Assembly (NCBI GenBank): GCA_036937835.1 | Contig: CM072880.1 | Coordinates: forward strand, 19,674,001 to 19,738,000 | Length of the DNA: 64,000 nucleotides | Direction: 5' to 3' | Source: Pampus argenteus | Taxonomy: Eukaryota; Chordata; Actinopteri; Scombriformes; Stromateidae | The notes under the pieces: model-generated | What the model was told of the DNA's origin: nothing | Seen by the model: only the letters and a program-made list of their open reading frames with translations | Database searches by the model: none | Translations under genes and position numbers: made by a program | Shown: positions 1 to 12,581 of the stretch, one piece after another | Position numbering within the stretch: the first letter of the stretch is position 1 | Layout: each line of letters begins with the position of its first letter

Positions 1-96
1 CCAGTAAACTGATTTTTTTAACTGTTGTAGGAAACATTCTGGTAATACATATTAATGTACCACAGCACCATCACCAGCTACCGTTATAGAAGAGCT

Positions 97-699
97 CATC
101 TATCTATCTATCTATCTATCTAGTCCATCTATCTAATCCATCTATCTATCTATCATGTTACTAATTAAACTTCTTCCCCGGAGTTTCTGTGCTCTCTCGT
201 CCAGCAGGTTCTTGTGGACTGTGTCTGCTGCTGTGGTCCTGCGTGGCGTCTTCTGCATGTGTTGTCACCATCATTATTGTTACCATATCCCCATTACAGA
301 TTATAGTTAGTTAATGATTTGCTACTGTGCATCTGTGTCTCTATCACAGGTTCCACTGCTACTGTAATAATTCATCATTCATTGTAACCTTATTTTATCA
401 TCCATTGTAATTCATTATAATTCATTGTGAGTGTACAATATGTGTGTGTTGATTGTTCTGTACATGTGACATCATTGCACGTCTGTCCGTCCTGGGAGAG
501 GGATCCCTCCTCTGTAGCTCTTCCTGAGGTTTCTTCCACCTTTTTCCCTGTTAAAAGGTTTTTTGGTGGGCAAGTTTTTCCTCACTCGAATCGAGGGTCT
601 AAGGACAGAGGGTGTCACTCCCTGTACAGATTGTAAAGCCCTCTGAGACAAATGCATTTTGTGATTTTGGGCTATACAAATAAAATTTTATTTGATTTG
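97..699 (+). mobile_element. LINE family A 3' UTR and tail (5'-truncated)
   Basis: This is the 3' UTR of the family A LINE with no coding sequence. It opens with an imperfect TATC repeat (about 99-156), continues through a segment shared with other copies in the window (for example the reverse strand of 3966-4588), and ends in the family hallmark TTTTGGGCTATACAAATAAA followed by short TTTGATTT repeats. A 69-codon open frame inside it recurs in other copies and is not a gene. Family assignment rests on the copies that retain reverse transcriptase. Confidence 0.85.
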
Positions 700-2927
700 G
701 AAAAATATTACCATAATCTTTGCAGAAAGAGATATGCCCTGGTATTACTGTACTAGATCTTTAGAAGTATAGTGTGGCCATTATCTGAATTAATTGCTGA
801 GACATCTATAAAATGTCAGAAAAAAGTGAAACCAGCAGACAATCCTAGACAACTGAGAAGATGGAACCAGAGAATAGAGTCATTTTTGCTCAACTCAATA
901 TCAATTATCAAAATACTTTTATTTTAGTTGATTGACTACACGATTCACTGGCTAATTGCTTCAGCTCTCATCAAAACCAAAAACTGTGGTGTTGTCCATT
1001 TCTCCTACTGTGTTTACAACCATGTGTCTTTAGGTTGAACCACAACTGTGTTGTGACAATCAGCCTGACTAGATTGTTAGTTATTGTTATTAAACTACAG
1101 ACGTCTTGAGGACAAAAGCATTTCTTCACTACTTTTCTCCTTCATGTCAAAGAAGGGTTGCTTCATGTCATTTGTCCTCCTACACTGATCAGTAGACACT
1201 TAGTGTCAGTTTCTTCAAAAGCTAAGCTTTGTCATACAACAGACAAAGAATGGAATTATTACGTACCCTCTCTCCTCCTCCCAGTTCCTGTTAAAAGCCA
1301 AAGAGGATGTTGTGTTCCAAACTATGACTCAGTGGAAGGTTAGAGTTAAAGGTTACATATTCTCTGGTCATAATATCAGGGTTGAAAGCTGTGTCATTTA
1401 GGAATTAATGTGAGACACTTTGTGTCTGTGGAGTGTGAAAAAAAGAGAAGAGCTAGAACTATTGGCGTGAAGAGATTTTTCTATTCTTCACTTTCACTGT
1501 CAGACATAATTTTCGAGAAGGCTTGCCAAGAACTTGCAGAAACTAAAAGCAGGCATTGGAAAAAGGGATCTAATTCTCTTGATGGAACCATTAAACTGAG
1601 CTTCTGGGGGAAAAATCTGGAAAGGTTCCACCTGCTGGAAGTGAAAACCAGACAAACCCCCTACCCCTTTTCATCTCTGTACCCAAAAGCATTTCCTGAT
1701 GACAAGACAAAACTGCACACAGTAGAAAAATGGGTTGAGTGAAGCCTGTGCTACTGGCCAACACTCTCAGAAGAATGCAGTGTATGTAGTCTGAACTGGT
1801 TCAGTCACACCGGATCTAAGCAGTGAGTATGATAACAAAATCACCCAACCACAGAGCATGAAAATGACTGATCATACACATGGCCGAGTACTGAACCAAG
1901 GATAAGCAAACATACCAGCTTCTATTCAATAATATGTAACCATCTCTGAAAGTCGCAACATAGCACATACTGTGGTGAGAGAAGCATGTCATCAACTGGA
2001 GATATGAGTAGAAAAGCAACAAGTCGGAGTTTTAGGAAAGAAGAAGCATATAATTCATCAATTCATCTGTCAATAACTGCTTTGATTAATCTTTAGAAAA
2101 ATATCTCTATAAAATACCATTACCATCACAACTTCCAATTGTTTGTATCTACAGTCAATAACCCAAACATATAAAAACAGAGAAGTAACATTCTGGAAGA
2201 AGAGAAGCAGCCATTTTTGCTTCATCAATGACTTAAAACGATTCATCCACTACCAGAAATATTTCTTAGTAATTCTGTGTCTAGTGATTAATGTCTTACA
2301 CACTAAGTACAGTAGTCAGATGGTCCCACCACAGAAAAATGATATTTCATCATATTGTCCTGACTGCAGCACAAAGAAAACCCAACACTGTACTTTGAGC
2401 ATAAGCAGAACTCTAAGTGCTGATTTGACTGACTTTAAGTAAGAACCTCAGTATGCTTCAAACAAATGGACATTAAAATGGGGAGCAGGGTCTGTGTGTG
2501 ACAATTTTGTTCTTTCTTAAACAATTTGATGATCGTGCTGACTTGACGCAACAGTTGGCCGTGTGTTCTTCTGTAACTTTCTGTGTTCACAAACAAGTGC
2601 AACTGCCTTTAGTCATAGGCTGACGAACATCACATGGCCTAGATCTTTTTTAAGCATACTAAACTCTTATGAGTCTAGAGCCCCACTAGCGTCCCCTAGA
2701 GGCCACAATGTTAGTTGTATCCATCAGTGTAGTGGTTTGTATATGTAGGTTTTAATTTATTATTAATACTGTGTTTGATTACCACACTATGATATGCTCT
2801 CCCAGTCGCAGGCACACCAGTGCAGCATACAGCATGCAATGAAAGCATGATGGAAGGCAGTGACAGCACAGTGCTCCTGAGATTTGGGATTTTTCAGCTG
2901 AGCAATATTCATGCTTCATTCTTCATT
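700..2927. other. Non-coding stretch, presumed cnn3 intron 1
   Basis: I see no recognisable gene or repeat. The longest open frame (1410-1742, plus, 110 codons) matches no family I know and has a low-complexity, AT-rich composition. By position this lies inside the presumed first intron of the minus-strand cnn3 gene. Confidence 0.4.
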
Positions 2928-3181
2928 ATGTGTTTGTTGATTTGTTCTGTACATGTGACATCATTGCACGTCTGTCTGTCCTGGGAGAGGGATCCCTCCT
3001 CTGTGGTTCTTCCTGAGGTTTCTTCCACCTTTTTCCCTGTTAAAAGGTTTTTTGGTGGACAATTTTTTCCTCACTCGAATCGAGGGTCTAAGGACAGAGG
3101 GTGTCACTCCCTGTACAGATTGTAAAGCCCTCTGAGACAAATGTATTTTGTGATTTTGGGCTATATAAAAAAAAAAAATAA
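2928..3181 (+). mobile_element. LINE family A tail (short, 5'-truncated)
   Basis: The last 250 bases of the family A 3' UTR, starting near the ACATGTGACATCATTGCACG motif and ending in TTTTGGGCTATATAAA followed by an A-rich run instead of the usual GATTT repeats. Severe 5' truncation is normal for LINE insertions. Confidence 0.85.
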
Positions 3182-3965
3182 AGTTATTATACAGGTAAAA
3201 CTGTCTTTGTGCCCTCTTGTAAGAAAGAATGTTTTGCAAAAAAGGATCTAAAAAGAAAAAAACTGCAGTTTCTCTGAAGTCCTGTGATGACTTCTAACTT
3301 TCCAAGAGGAAACACTTTCCTTGTGTTAAACTCTAAAATTATGTGGGCACTACAAAAAATAAAATACATGACATTACTTCATCCACCAACACTGCTAGGT
3401 GACAAAAATAATATGTGATGGGATCATGGGATTAAAATTTTATTGTAAATATACATTTTTATCTAGTATGCAAAGTTTCCAATTTAGCCTGATGAGAGCC
3501 TAAAATATCCAAGTCCATCTGCTGGAGGGCACAAGTCTGCCCATTATAGTTCATTTACATTTGGAAACTGAAATTTTGTGTTGTTGGTTAACAAGGTGAA
3601 CAATTGACAATTCGGACAGTGATGGTAGCACTACATGAACAGTCAGGTTGTTGTAATGTAAAAAACACCCCATCTATAAAATGGCAGTGTATATTTATCA
3701 CTGATTCCACATAAGATTGTAGAAAGTATCTCATGAAAAGACAAACAATGAAACATAAGCATCAAAGCTGATAAATATGTTATCATTCTGGGTTTAAAAA
3801 AGGTAATCTTTCCTCTGAGTCTACAACTGGAAGCATCTTGCTGACAGACTGGGTAATACTGAGCAACAGTGGAAATTTAAACCAGGATGCACCTAGACAC
3901 AAGTTCAACTCTCTACTTGGACCCCTGACACCAGCTTCGGGGGTCTGGGATTGACTTCAAGCTAT
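3182..3965. other. Non-coding stretch between two LINE copies
   Basis: AT-rich sequence with no gene, RNA or repeat that I can identify; by position cnn3 intron 1. Confidence 0.4.
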
Positions 3966-4524
3966 ATCAAATCAAATCAAATCAAATTTTATTTATATAG
4001 CCCAAAATCACAAAATACATTTGTCTCAGAGGGCTTTACAATCTGTACAGGGAGTGACACCCTCTGTCCTTAGACCCTCGATTCGAGTGAGGAAAAACTT
4101 GACCACCAAAAAACCTTTTAACAGGGAAAAAGATGGAAGTAACCTCAGGAAGAGCCACAGAGGAGGGATCCCTCTCCCAGGATGGACAGACGTGCAATGA
4201 TGTCACATGTACAGAACAAATCAACACACACATATTGTACACTCACGATGAATAATAGTGATAAATAATGACAATGATAAAATGAGAATAATGACAATGA
4301 ATGATGAATTATTACAGTAACAGTGAAACTAGTGGTAAAGATACAGATGCACAGTAGCAAATCATTAACTAACTATAATCTGTAATGGGGATATGGCAAC
4401 AATGATGACGGCGACAACACACGCAGAAGACGCAACGCAGGACCACAGCAGCAGACACAGTCCACAAGAACCTGCTGGACGAGAGAGCACAGAAACTCTG
4501 AGGAAGAAGTTTAATTAGTAACAT

Positions 4525-4588
<64 letters not shown>
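4525..4588. repeat. (GATA)16 microsatellite inside LINE 3' UTR
   Basis: Sixteen uninterrupted GATA units, followed by GA-rich sequence. The same position in other family A copies carries arrays of different length. Confidence 0.95.
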
Positions 4589-4589
<1 letters not shown>

Positions 4590-4688
4590 GGAGAGAGAGA
4601 AAATGAGAGAGAGAGAACGAGAGAGTATGTGAGTCCCCCAGCAGTCTAGTTCTATGGCAGCATAACTAAGGGATGACCTGAGCCAGCC

Positions 4689-5612
4689 CTAACTATAAGC
4701 TTTATCAAAAAGGAAAGTCTTAAGTCTACTCTTGAAGGTGTTGATCGTGTCTGCCTCCCGAACACAGAGTGGTAGTTTATTCCACAGAAGAGGAGCTTGA
4801 TAGCTGAAAGCTCTGGCTCCCAATCTACTTTTAGACACTATAGGAACCACAAGGAACCCACCATCCTGGGAGCGCAGTGTTCTAGTGGGGTGGTAAGGTA
4901 CTATGAGCTCTTTTAAATATGATGGTGCCTGACCATGAAGAGCTTTGTAAGTTAATAGAAGAATTTTAAATTCTATTCTAGATTTAACGGGTAGCCAGTG
5001 CAAGGAAGCCAAAATGGGAGAGATGTGATCTCTGATTTTGGTTCCTGTTAGAACATGTGCAGCACCATTCTGAATCAGCTGCAAACTCTTAAGAGACTTA
5101 TTAGAGCAGCCTGATAGCAAAGAGTTACAATAGTCCAGCCTAGAAGTAACAAATGCATGGACTAGTTTTTCTGCATCCGCTTGAGAAATGATGCGTCTGA
5201 TTTTGGCAATGTTACGTAAGTGGAAGAATGCAGTCCTCGAAAGTTGTTTTATATAGTCATTAAAGGACAAATCCTGATCAAAGACAACTCCAAGATTTTT
5301 TACGGTGGAGCTGGAGGCCAGGGTGATCCCGTCTAAGGCAACTAAATCTCTGGAAAGACAGTTTCTAAGGTGTTTGGGTCCTATTACGAGAACTTCAGTT
5401 TTATCTGAATTTAGCATCAGAAAATTGTGGGTCATCCAATTTTTTATGTCCTTAATGCATGCTTGAAGTTTAGTCAAGTGATTGGTTTCATCAGGCTTGA
5501 TCGATAAATATAATTGGGTGTCGTCGGCATAACGGTGAAAGTTAATTGAATGATTCCTAATAATGTTCCCTAGAGGAAGCATATATAAACTGAAAAGAAG
5601 TGGCCCTATATG
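4689..5612 (-). pseudogene. LINE family A reverse transcriptase, C-terminal fragment
   Basis: About 300 codons remain open, ending at 4689. The fragment contains the catalytic motif YADDTQLYLS (the two aspartates of RT motif C), the thumb-like region and the C-terminal stretch HGQAPSYLKELIVPY. The finger domain and any endonuclease are missing because of 5' truncation, so it cannot encode an active enzyme. The open frame extends upstream to 5687 into non-homologous flank, so the apparent start there is not a real start. Family placement in the L2/CR1/Rex1 group is from motif style; the exact clade is not resolved. Confidence 0.85.
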
Positions 5613-8600
5613 GGAACATAAGACACCTATATAGGACTTATAATGAGACTTTATATTTTTGCTTGCAGACTGCACTGAACTTTCCATTTGCAGTGGCTTG
5701 GAACACCATTGATGAGAATATAGTTAAACCATGGCACTTAAAATATTTGACACTTGGTCCATTATAAATATGAAAAGCTAATTCTACTCCTCTGATTTTA
5801 TACCAAACAAAATTGTTGCCATCTACACAGTTTCAATAAAGCTCCAATGGCTCATTTAAGACACATTAGCTCACCTTATGAAGAAATCTGTGTTATGGAA
5901 AGTAGTAAGATGGTACTGTGTATAATTCTTTATTTCCAAACTACTCCTGATTTATGAGTCTTTGGTCATTTACCATGGTTACAGTGAAGAGCGGAACTCA
6001 CAGGACCATCAGCTGCACTGGTTACGTTCATGGTTTGACATCTCTTGATTTAGTAGCCCCACTCCATTTGAAATTTCCTCATCTCTATAGATCTCTCTGT
6101 GAAAAGCACTGAGTCAAGTGTCTTGATGACTGTAATGATGAACTTCACAGTTCTTTTAAATAGCCATGTTTAATTTCTATTTATTTCATTACGTTTTTTT
6201 CCCAGATATGTTTGTATTTCAGCAGTGTATTGTATTTATTTTCTTGCGTTATTCTGTTTGAGTCTAGTTGGGTATTTACATGCAACACATTTGTTTATTG
6301 CAAGTCATACATATTGTCATTGCAATACTGACCAATGTTATCTTACATTGCAGATTCTCCACATAACACAAAACAAGACAACAACACTAAACTCCAATAT
6401 ACACACGTGTGGATAAACGTCACCACCTAAAGGATGCCAGCAATTATGTAATGGTGCAAAGCTGAGTTACAAGACATCCAATAAAAGGGGAAGGGTGGTG
6501 CAAAAGACAAACTAAAATAAACAAATACACATAGGAGGGAAGAGATGCGAAACAATTAGGCAAAAGATTTACATGATGCTAAAATATTACTTTAAATAGT
6601 TTAAAATTGACCAGCAGAGGGTACAACAAAAATGCAATTCTATATAAAACCAAAATATGGTGGTTAGTCAGAATGATTTGCTTGAAATGTATATAGATAT
6701 AGCTCCTAGTACAGAGTAGACCTAATAATACTAAATATACTACTGCTAAAGTACATATAAAATTAGTTTTGATTTGGGAAACTACTTGTGCCATATTGCT
6801 GTAGCATAGCTACATGTATGTTTCTGGGAGACAGCTTCATTTAATGTAGAGTAACTGATAGCTAAGCTCACTACACTTTCCAAGTAGCTTGCCCAAAACT
6901 GCAAATATGATAATGCACAACAATGAAATAGACCTATACGACGTATATCAGGAAAAGGTCTGTGTTGTTGTACTTTCATCAGTTCCAGAGCTGTTTGACT
7001 TCACCTCTGTACCAGCTCTGCACACACAAACACAATCCCGACTCCCACACAAAGGCAAACTGAACATGAAGGCTGTGAAAACAAACAGGATGGGGGTTTT
7101 GCAGACACTCAAGAATTCAGTCAGCATTGTGCTCTGTGGTTAGTATTTTAGGCCATTTTTGAAATTGTATTAAAATGCAACGGAAGGGAATTTCTGAAAA
7201 CCTCTGTTTTTGTAACTGTAACACCAAAATATACAAAATTCAGGAAAAACCTCCAGTAGGAACAAAAATAGCGGCCTGGAATATTGAAGTAAATAGAGCT
7301 TTAAGTTATGTAATCTGTTTTTAAAGCAGAAGATAATGAAGATAACCTGTATGTGATCAATTTATACAAGCCTGAATATAATTAAGTTTAGGGTTCAGCA
7401 TTATGTAGATTTTGATATAATTGTTCCATCAAGCTTGAACGATACGTTAGAGTCTGCTTCTAACAAGAAGAGACAAACTGGCAGAGCTTGATGAGCCAGC
7501 CAGCACACACTTCATGACCCTGGTGAAAGACGAGGGCTGAGCAGACAAGCTGAGAAATGCACCATTTGCCAGACCAGTCAGACCTTTAGCCAACACTTCA
7601 ACCACACGTCAAGTTTGACTGCTTGAAAAAAGAAGAGAACAGAAAAGATGGATCTGGAGTGACCTACAGTTCTTGAGGGGAATGTGCAGAAGTCTCAAGC
7701 TTTACTTTTCTTTTGCATACAGAGAAGGAAATGAGCTACGTCACTTTAGGAGCTGGGTTTTAAAATGGAGGTATATGAATAATGGGACAAAGTTAAAGTT
7801 ACAAACACCTCACACATAATTATATTATTTCCACCTAAATACAACACTAACATACAAAGACACAGACACAAACAACTACAGCAGTGCAGGCTGTGATTAG
7901 AGTCAAGTCGCAATCCCCAAATCCAGCAATCAGCTCACTTTGGGAATTTATGCTGCAATTTGCATGGAAGAAGCAAAGTCACTGAGTCACATTAGAGGTG
8001 AGTGAACTCTGTAACAGAGAGGTCAACTTCAGCTGAGCTGTGACATGAAACCTGCATAAACAGCACACTGCTGTGATGTTTTACTGTTTCATAATCTTTA
8101 TAATAGTATTTCTACAGTAACTCACATGTAGTTGGAGCTGCAACAATTAATCAAACTATTACATTAACTGACAACTATTTTGAAAATTGACATTTTATGG
8201 ACCAAACAATTAATCAAGAAAATAATCAACACAATAATCAATAATGAAAATGCTATATCACTAGTTGCATCCCTAGATGTAATGTTGGTTGCACCATAGG
8301 AACGTGCCCAGGCCACAAACCTTTTGAAGAACTCAGGAACTAAACATTGGACCAGAGGAACCAGGGACTAGTTTAGGGACTTTAGTGGTTGGGTTTGCAG
8401 GAGACTGGAACTCCAGCCTCATGCTGATGACACAAACCCTGCAAAGACTGCATTTCCCATGAGCAGCACTAGCACATGTCGTAAAGCTTTGTTTAAGATC
8501 TACCTTCCTCCAGGGTTGTGCAGAGGTGGGACTCACTAGCTGGACCACCGCTGTGACTCATGCTCTCAGCTCGCTCAGTCTCTCTCTGTTTCTCTCATCT

Positions 8601-10218
8601 TTTTAAAAAAAAATAATCAGACAGTAAGACTTTTACTTGTAACATTATCAAACAAAGAGAAGAGCACCCCACCCATGACTTCTTACTCCCCAATGTTACA
8701 AGGCTAATGTAATGTAAACAAAGGCTCTTCCAGTCTGTATGCCGAAAATTGTTGGCATTTAGAATAACTACTTAGAAAAATTCTCATTTGCTTCTGTTAG
8801 TCATACAGAGGCATCAGTATTAAACTGCTTCATAACCAGTTAAAAACTCCTAAATAAAAACAAGAGGCCACTATTTCCTCTGTTTTTGCTGCTTGGAAAA
8901 TAGTTACTTCATTAAAATGATTCAAGATTAAAACCAATGTGTTCATCTAAAGTATTTCTATCAGAATACTCTGTAACTCGTAAAAACATTTTGTAAGTAT
9001 GTCTACTCTTCAGCTAGAAAGATCAGAGTGAACAGTGAGATGCAGCGGGCCGGTGGATGGGGTCCTCATCGAGGGGTCTGTGCTGAAGAATTTCAGGAAT
9101 GTAATGTATGCAGCTCAGAGAAGAGCACGGACTACTGATCACACCTTATACAACGAAACCCAGATGGGCCCCTTCCTGTCCTCTTCCTTTTGTGTATGTG
9201 CACTCTGGCAAAGGAGGTCTGCTCAAATCAACTGGGCCTCTGTGCTTGTAAAAACTGAGTCCTGACACTTCATCAACAACTGCCTCTGAATGTAAAAGAA
9301 GAATATAAATGCCAAAGGTCAATGACTGCTGTCTCTGCATAAGAAGTAGGCTATTTTAGTACCCAAGCACCATATTGTTTTAGATGCTTTAACATTTTTA
9401 TACATTTCAGACTATATTAGGTGAGGCTGTAAGAGGATCTGTTAACACATATAGTCTGAGAATATATGCTCGCACACAGTCCAGTAAGTCATACATTTTG
9501 TGCTGCATGCAGATGTTTTTGCAGATGTCCATGAAGAGCCTTGTGGACATGGACAAATGATGAAATTTAACCAATGATGCTACTAAGCTTCTAGCATGTG
9601 GACACACCAAGGTGGACTTGAAACTAGTCTTTTGAACTGTGCTCCAACAGCCTTTCACAACAGCTTTCATCAGACATCAGTCAGTATCAGTCTTTCCTCC
9701 TGTACTCCTCTCTGCAGCTGGTGGAGGGAGGAGCTGCTGTCTCAGCTGACTTTACAAGCATTTGCCATATTTTTAGATTTGCTACATACAGGCAACTTTT
9801 GTTTTAGCTTGTCCAGTTAAGCTTAATCAGCACATTGTGGTTGTGTAACTGGGAAACTGTGATCAAAGCAGGTGGAAATATTGCTTTTCCACACGTTTCT
9901 GATTGTTGAACACGTGGTTTGATACATTTATTTTATCGCCCCTTTATTCATAAAGCTTACACAGTAAGGAATATCAGGTGTCATGAATTCAAGTAAAACT
10001 TTCATCCTTCACTGCACTTGGCTCACTGTCTGCAACGGTGCGCGTGCGTGTGTGTGTGAAAGAGCTGAGACTGAGTCCCGCCCCCCACTGAAACTCACAA
10101 ACAGCATGACCATAAATGACAGCAAAAATACTCTGAATGGTCTATAACCATAACATAACAATAGTACTAACTTTGCTTTTTGCAACATATACACTTATAG
10201 TTTAGCTTCATATAGTTT
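5613..10218. other. Long non-coding stretch, presumed cnn3 intron 1
   Basis: I looked on both strands for calponin exons 2-7 and other recognisable genes and saw none. Open frames here (for example 6889-7143 plus and 8333-8548 minus) are short and match no family I know. No clear repeat boundary was found. A short mixed purine-pyrimidine GC-rich patch lies near 10030-10090. Confidence 0.4.
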
Positions 10219-10590
10219 GGGGGCGGCAGTAGCTCAGTCCATAGGGACTTGGCTTGAAAAACCGGAGGGTGGCGGTTCAAGTCCCATATGGACCCATATG
10301 GAGAGGTGCCAGTTCACCTCCTGGGCACTGCCGAGGGGCCCTTGAGCAAGGCACCGACCCCGCCCCCCCCAAAATGCTCACTGGGCGCCGGTTTGGCTGG
10401 CTGCCCATCACTCCACCATCTCTCTCCACATTGCATGTCTATGCCAGTGTACTGCATGTCTGTGCTGTTGTACTGCATGTGTGTGTGTATTAGGGTTAAT
10501 GCATGTAAAATAAAATAGAGTGAAAAAATAATTTCCCCATTGAGGGATTAATAAAGTAATTATTCTTCTTCTTCTTCTTCTTCTTCTTCT
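10219..10590 (+). mobile_element. tRNA-derived SINE
   Basis: The head resembles a tRNA gene, with an A-box-like TAGCTCAGTCCATAGG near 10229 and a B-box-like GGTTCAAGTCC near 10272. These form an internal RNA polymerase III promoter. The body includes GGGCACTGCCGAGGGGCCC and GAGCAAGGCACCGACCCC, which are typical of fish SINE bodies. The 3' end reads GGGATTAATAAAGTAATTAT and then a (TTC) tail from 10563 to 10590. The tail suggests mobilisation by a partner LINE. A true tRNA gene is excluded by the long unrelated body. Confidence 0.82.
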
Positions 10591-11020
10591 ACAATTAGCA
10601 GAGGCTTTAAGGACAGTAGGTTTATCATCTGCACATCCTCTAATCTCTTTATATAAAGAACTCCAAAGAACGCTTTTCTCAAGATGCCAATTCTACTCCT
10701 GAAAGTTCAGATGAGTCACTTCCTGTTACGAGAATATTTTCCACAGTGACCTTATACACTCTTGCAGTTTAAATGGGATAACTATGAACAGGAAAATCTG
10801 CATCACTTTGCCTCACTCTTCGGTTTCTGTTCCAGCCTCTATTTGTGGTTCTGGTTAAAATGCCATGGGAGGTTTAAGTTTTAGCTAAATATTGCCTGAT
10901 GCAGCTTTATGCAGCACATGCTTCTCTCTTAACTATACTGACATGAATGTCGTAAAAGCATTTTTATAAAAAAAGGGCTCATTGCAGTGTGTTTTGCATG
11001 TTTTCTAGTGATTTACATAC
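10591..11020. other. Non-coding stretch
   Basis: AT-rich; nothing recognised. By position cnn3 intron 1. Confidence 0.4.
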
Positions 11021-11494
11021 CGTATTTTTCGGGCCATAAGGTGCACTGAGGCGCATCTGATTATAAGGCGCAATAAGCAAAAACAAAACGTGTGTCGGAT
11101 AAGTTCAACTTTATTCAACTCATTTATAATAACTCTCAGTTGTAGGTTAACACAACAATACAAGTGGGCGATTTCTGCATCAAACATGTCTGGATCCCTC
11201 TCAACATTCAAAATACAAAACCGTTGTTCAGAGTTTAACAGTTGGGTGATTTTAGGATCCAACATGCCAGGATCACTTTCGTCATTATCCGAGTCAGTCT
11301 CTGCTGTCACCGGGCTGTTCAGTGATGATTCCGGCCTCTGTGAGGCTCCTGACTCGCGGAGTGATACGTTATTAGCCGTAATGTGTACAACATAAAATCG
11401 GTTCAAGGTTAGTAAACACAACCAAAGGTCATACATAAGGCGCACTGTTGATTTCTGAGAAAATAATGATTTTAGATGCGCCTTATAGTCTGTG
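11021..11494 (-). mobile_element. DNA transposon remnant with 'ATAAGGCGCA' ends
   Basis: The left end reads CCGTATTTTTCGGGCCATAA and then repeated GGCGCA/ATAAGGCGCA motifs. The right end carries the inverted counterpart TGCGCCTTATAGTC, but its outermost bases are lost. A minus-strand frame runs through the interior and encodes an acidic stretch (TAETDSDNDESDPGML), resembling the acidic C-terminus of pogo/Tigger-like transposases. I do not name the superfamily firmly. The element appears to be an internally deleted copy. Confidence 0.6.
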
Positions 11495-12054
11495 TCAGTG
11501 TCACTATAGCAATAAAAGAAGATATGCTGCTCCTTGTGAACTTGAGCAAGCTTCAAGTAACATCAGTAGCAACCCATGGCTGCTGGGATGATGGAAAAAC
11601 ATCCAGAAATAACTCAAGTAATAACACACTTTCAAAATGGAGTACATGTGATTTGTGGTCAATAACTGACAACATGCAAAAACTGTAGGTGGTTCATTTT
11701 TAGTTCTCTTCAAATGAGCTTCTCTAGACAGAGCCGGAGAAAATGTTGTAATGATGCACAGTGAGGAAGGATACCTGGAGCTGTGCTTCCCTACAAGTCC
11801 AACAATCATTCTGACAGACACCTTTCATTCGTTTATTTTGTAAATCAGGCAAAAAGAATGACATAGCCTACTGTTGCATATTTGCCTTAATTATCATTTC
11901 AAATATTAACAAATGCCTATAATCACACAGCTGTTGCACTGGGGCCTTATTATAAAGCAGTGCAACATATCCAAGCACAGACAGCAGTGAGAGTTAATCA
12001 ACAGATATCTATTCATTGATATCCATATCCAAGCCAGCCACACTGCCCCCCTCC

Positions 12055-12087
<33 letters not shown>
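12055..12087. repeat. (CA)n microsatellite
   Basis: About 16 uninterrupted CA units read directly from the sequence. Confidence 0.95.
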
Positions 12088-12091
<4 letters not shown>

Positions 12092-12367
12092 CAATACACT
12101 ATTCATTGTTGTAAATAAAGGATAAGATCGAATCTGAAATGCAAACATTACAACATAACTCTAGAACAGTATTTTAAAAGAGGAAAAACGGGTTCCCTCC
12201 ACTGTCCCATTACTGTTGGCAGACTGATGCAAAGTTTTCATGTATTCAGATAAACCTTAAACCTAATCATTTACAGTCTGATCGCATTCCTGCCTTTGCC
12301 GAGGTAAAGCTAAGACACTGGAAGCTTGTTCTTTACGTAACAAAAAAGTTCCCCAAATTCAGGCAGC

Positions 12368-12368
<1 letters not shown>

Positions 12369-12410
<42 letters not shown>
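12369..12410. repeat. (GT)n microsatellite
   Basis: About 21 uninterrupted TG units, 115 bases downstream (in transcript direction) of the cnn3 exon 1 donor. Confidence 0.95.
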
Positions 12411-12412
<2 letters not shown>

Positions 12413-12524
12413 AACTAGCAGGACGTTGAGCTGCTGTCTCACTGGGACAAAGAAGCACCGCTAACGGTTAACATGTGCTAATCTTAACTTTACTTTCTGA
12501 AGAGACACATGGAAAGACACTTAC

Positions 12525-12581
12525 TTTGCTTCTCACTTCAGCAGATAATCCGTAGGCTGGTCCCTTATTAAAATGAGTCAT
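12525..12581 (-). CDS. cnn3: Calponin 3, first coding exon
   Basis: The 19 codons translate to MTHFNKGPAYGLSAEVRSK, differing at only a few positions from the vertebrate calponin 3 N-terminus, which precedes the calponin-homology domain. The exon ends in phase 0 at a consensus donor, GTAAGTG, on the minus strand (12524 downward). A purine sits at position -3 of the ATG. Calponin 3 is an actin-binding cytoskeletal protein of non-muscle and smooth-muscle cells. Later exons (CH domain and the three calponin repeats) were not seen between 1 and 12524, so they should lie beyond the left edge. The neighbouring alg14 on the same strand matches the vertebrate CNN3-ALG14 order and supports the call. 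A teleost a/b paralogue cannot be assigned from one exon. Confidence 0.85.

Larger units (their letters stand above)
3966..5612 (-). mobile_element. LINE family A copy with partial reverse transcriptase
   Basis: A 1.6-kb 5'-truncated minus-strand insertion. From its 5' side (about 5612) it holds the C-terminal reverse transcriptase region, then a 3' UTR with 16 GATA units (4525-4588 on the plus strand), and ends at 3966 in AAATC repeats (the reverse of GATTT). Sequence upstream of about 5612 no longer resembles the copy at 15437-17410, which marks the truncation point. Confidence 0.88.
11495..12524. other. Start of presumed cnn3 intron 1 with two dinucleotide repeats
   Basis: No gene recognised apart from the donor site of cnn3 exon 1 at 12523-12524. 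The stretch contains the (CA)n at 12055-12087 and the (GT)n at 12369-12410. Confidence 0.5.

Noticed and set aside
427..636. Small protein of about 69 residues repeated at 427, 2820, 4036, 14027 and 20692
   Set aside because: These frames all lie in the family A LINE 3' UTR tail and recur only because the repeat recurs.
1410..1742. 110-codon open frame as a host gene
   Set aside because: No recognisable domain, no splice or promoter context and AT-rich flanks; it is most likely chance.
10219..10300. Possible tRNA gene
   Set aside because: The A- and B-box-like motifs are present, but the sequence continues into a long SINE body with a TTC tail and has no acceptor-stem pairing, so it is the head of a SINE.
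11005..11556. 183-codon minus-strand frame as a host gene
   Set aside because: It lies across a DNA transposon remnant with inverted ATAAGGCGCA motifs and extends into its terminal repeats.
1..12524. Further cnn3 exons
   Set aside because: I looked for antisense matches to the CH domain and the calponin repeats and found none, so they are presumed to lie left of the window.
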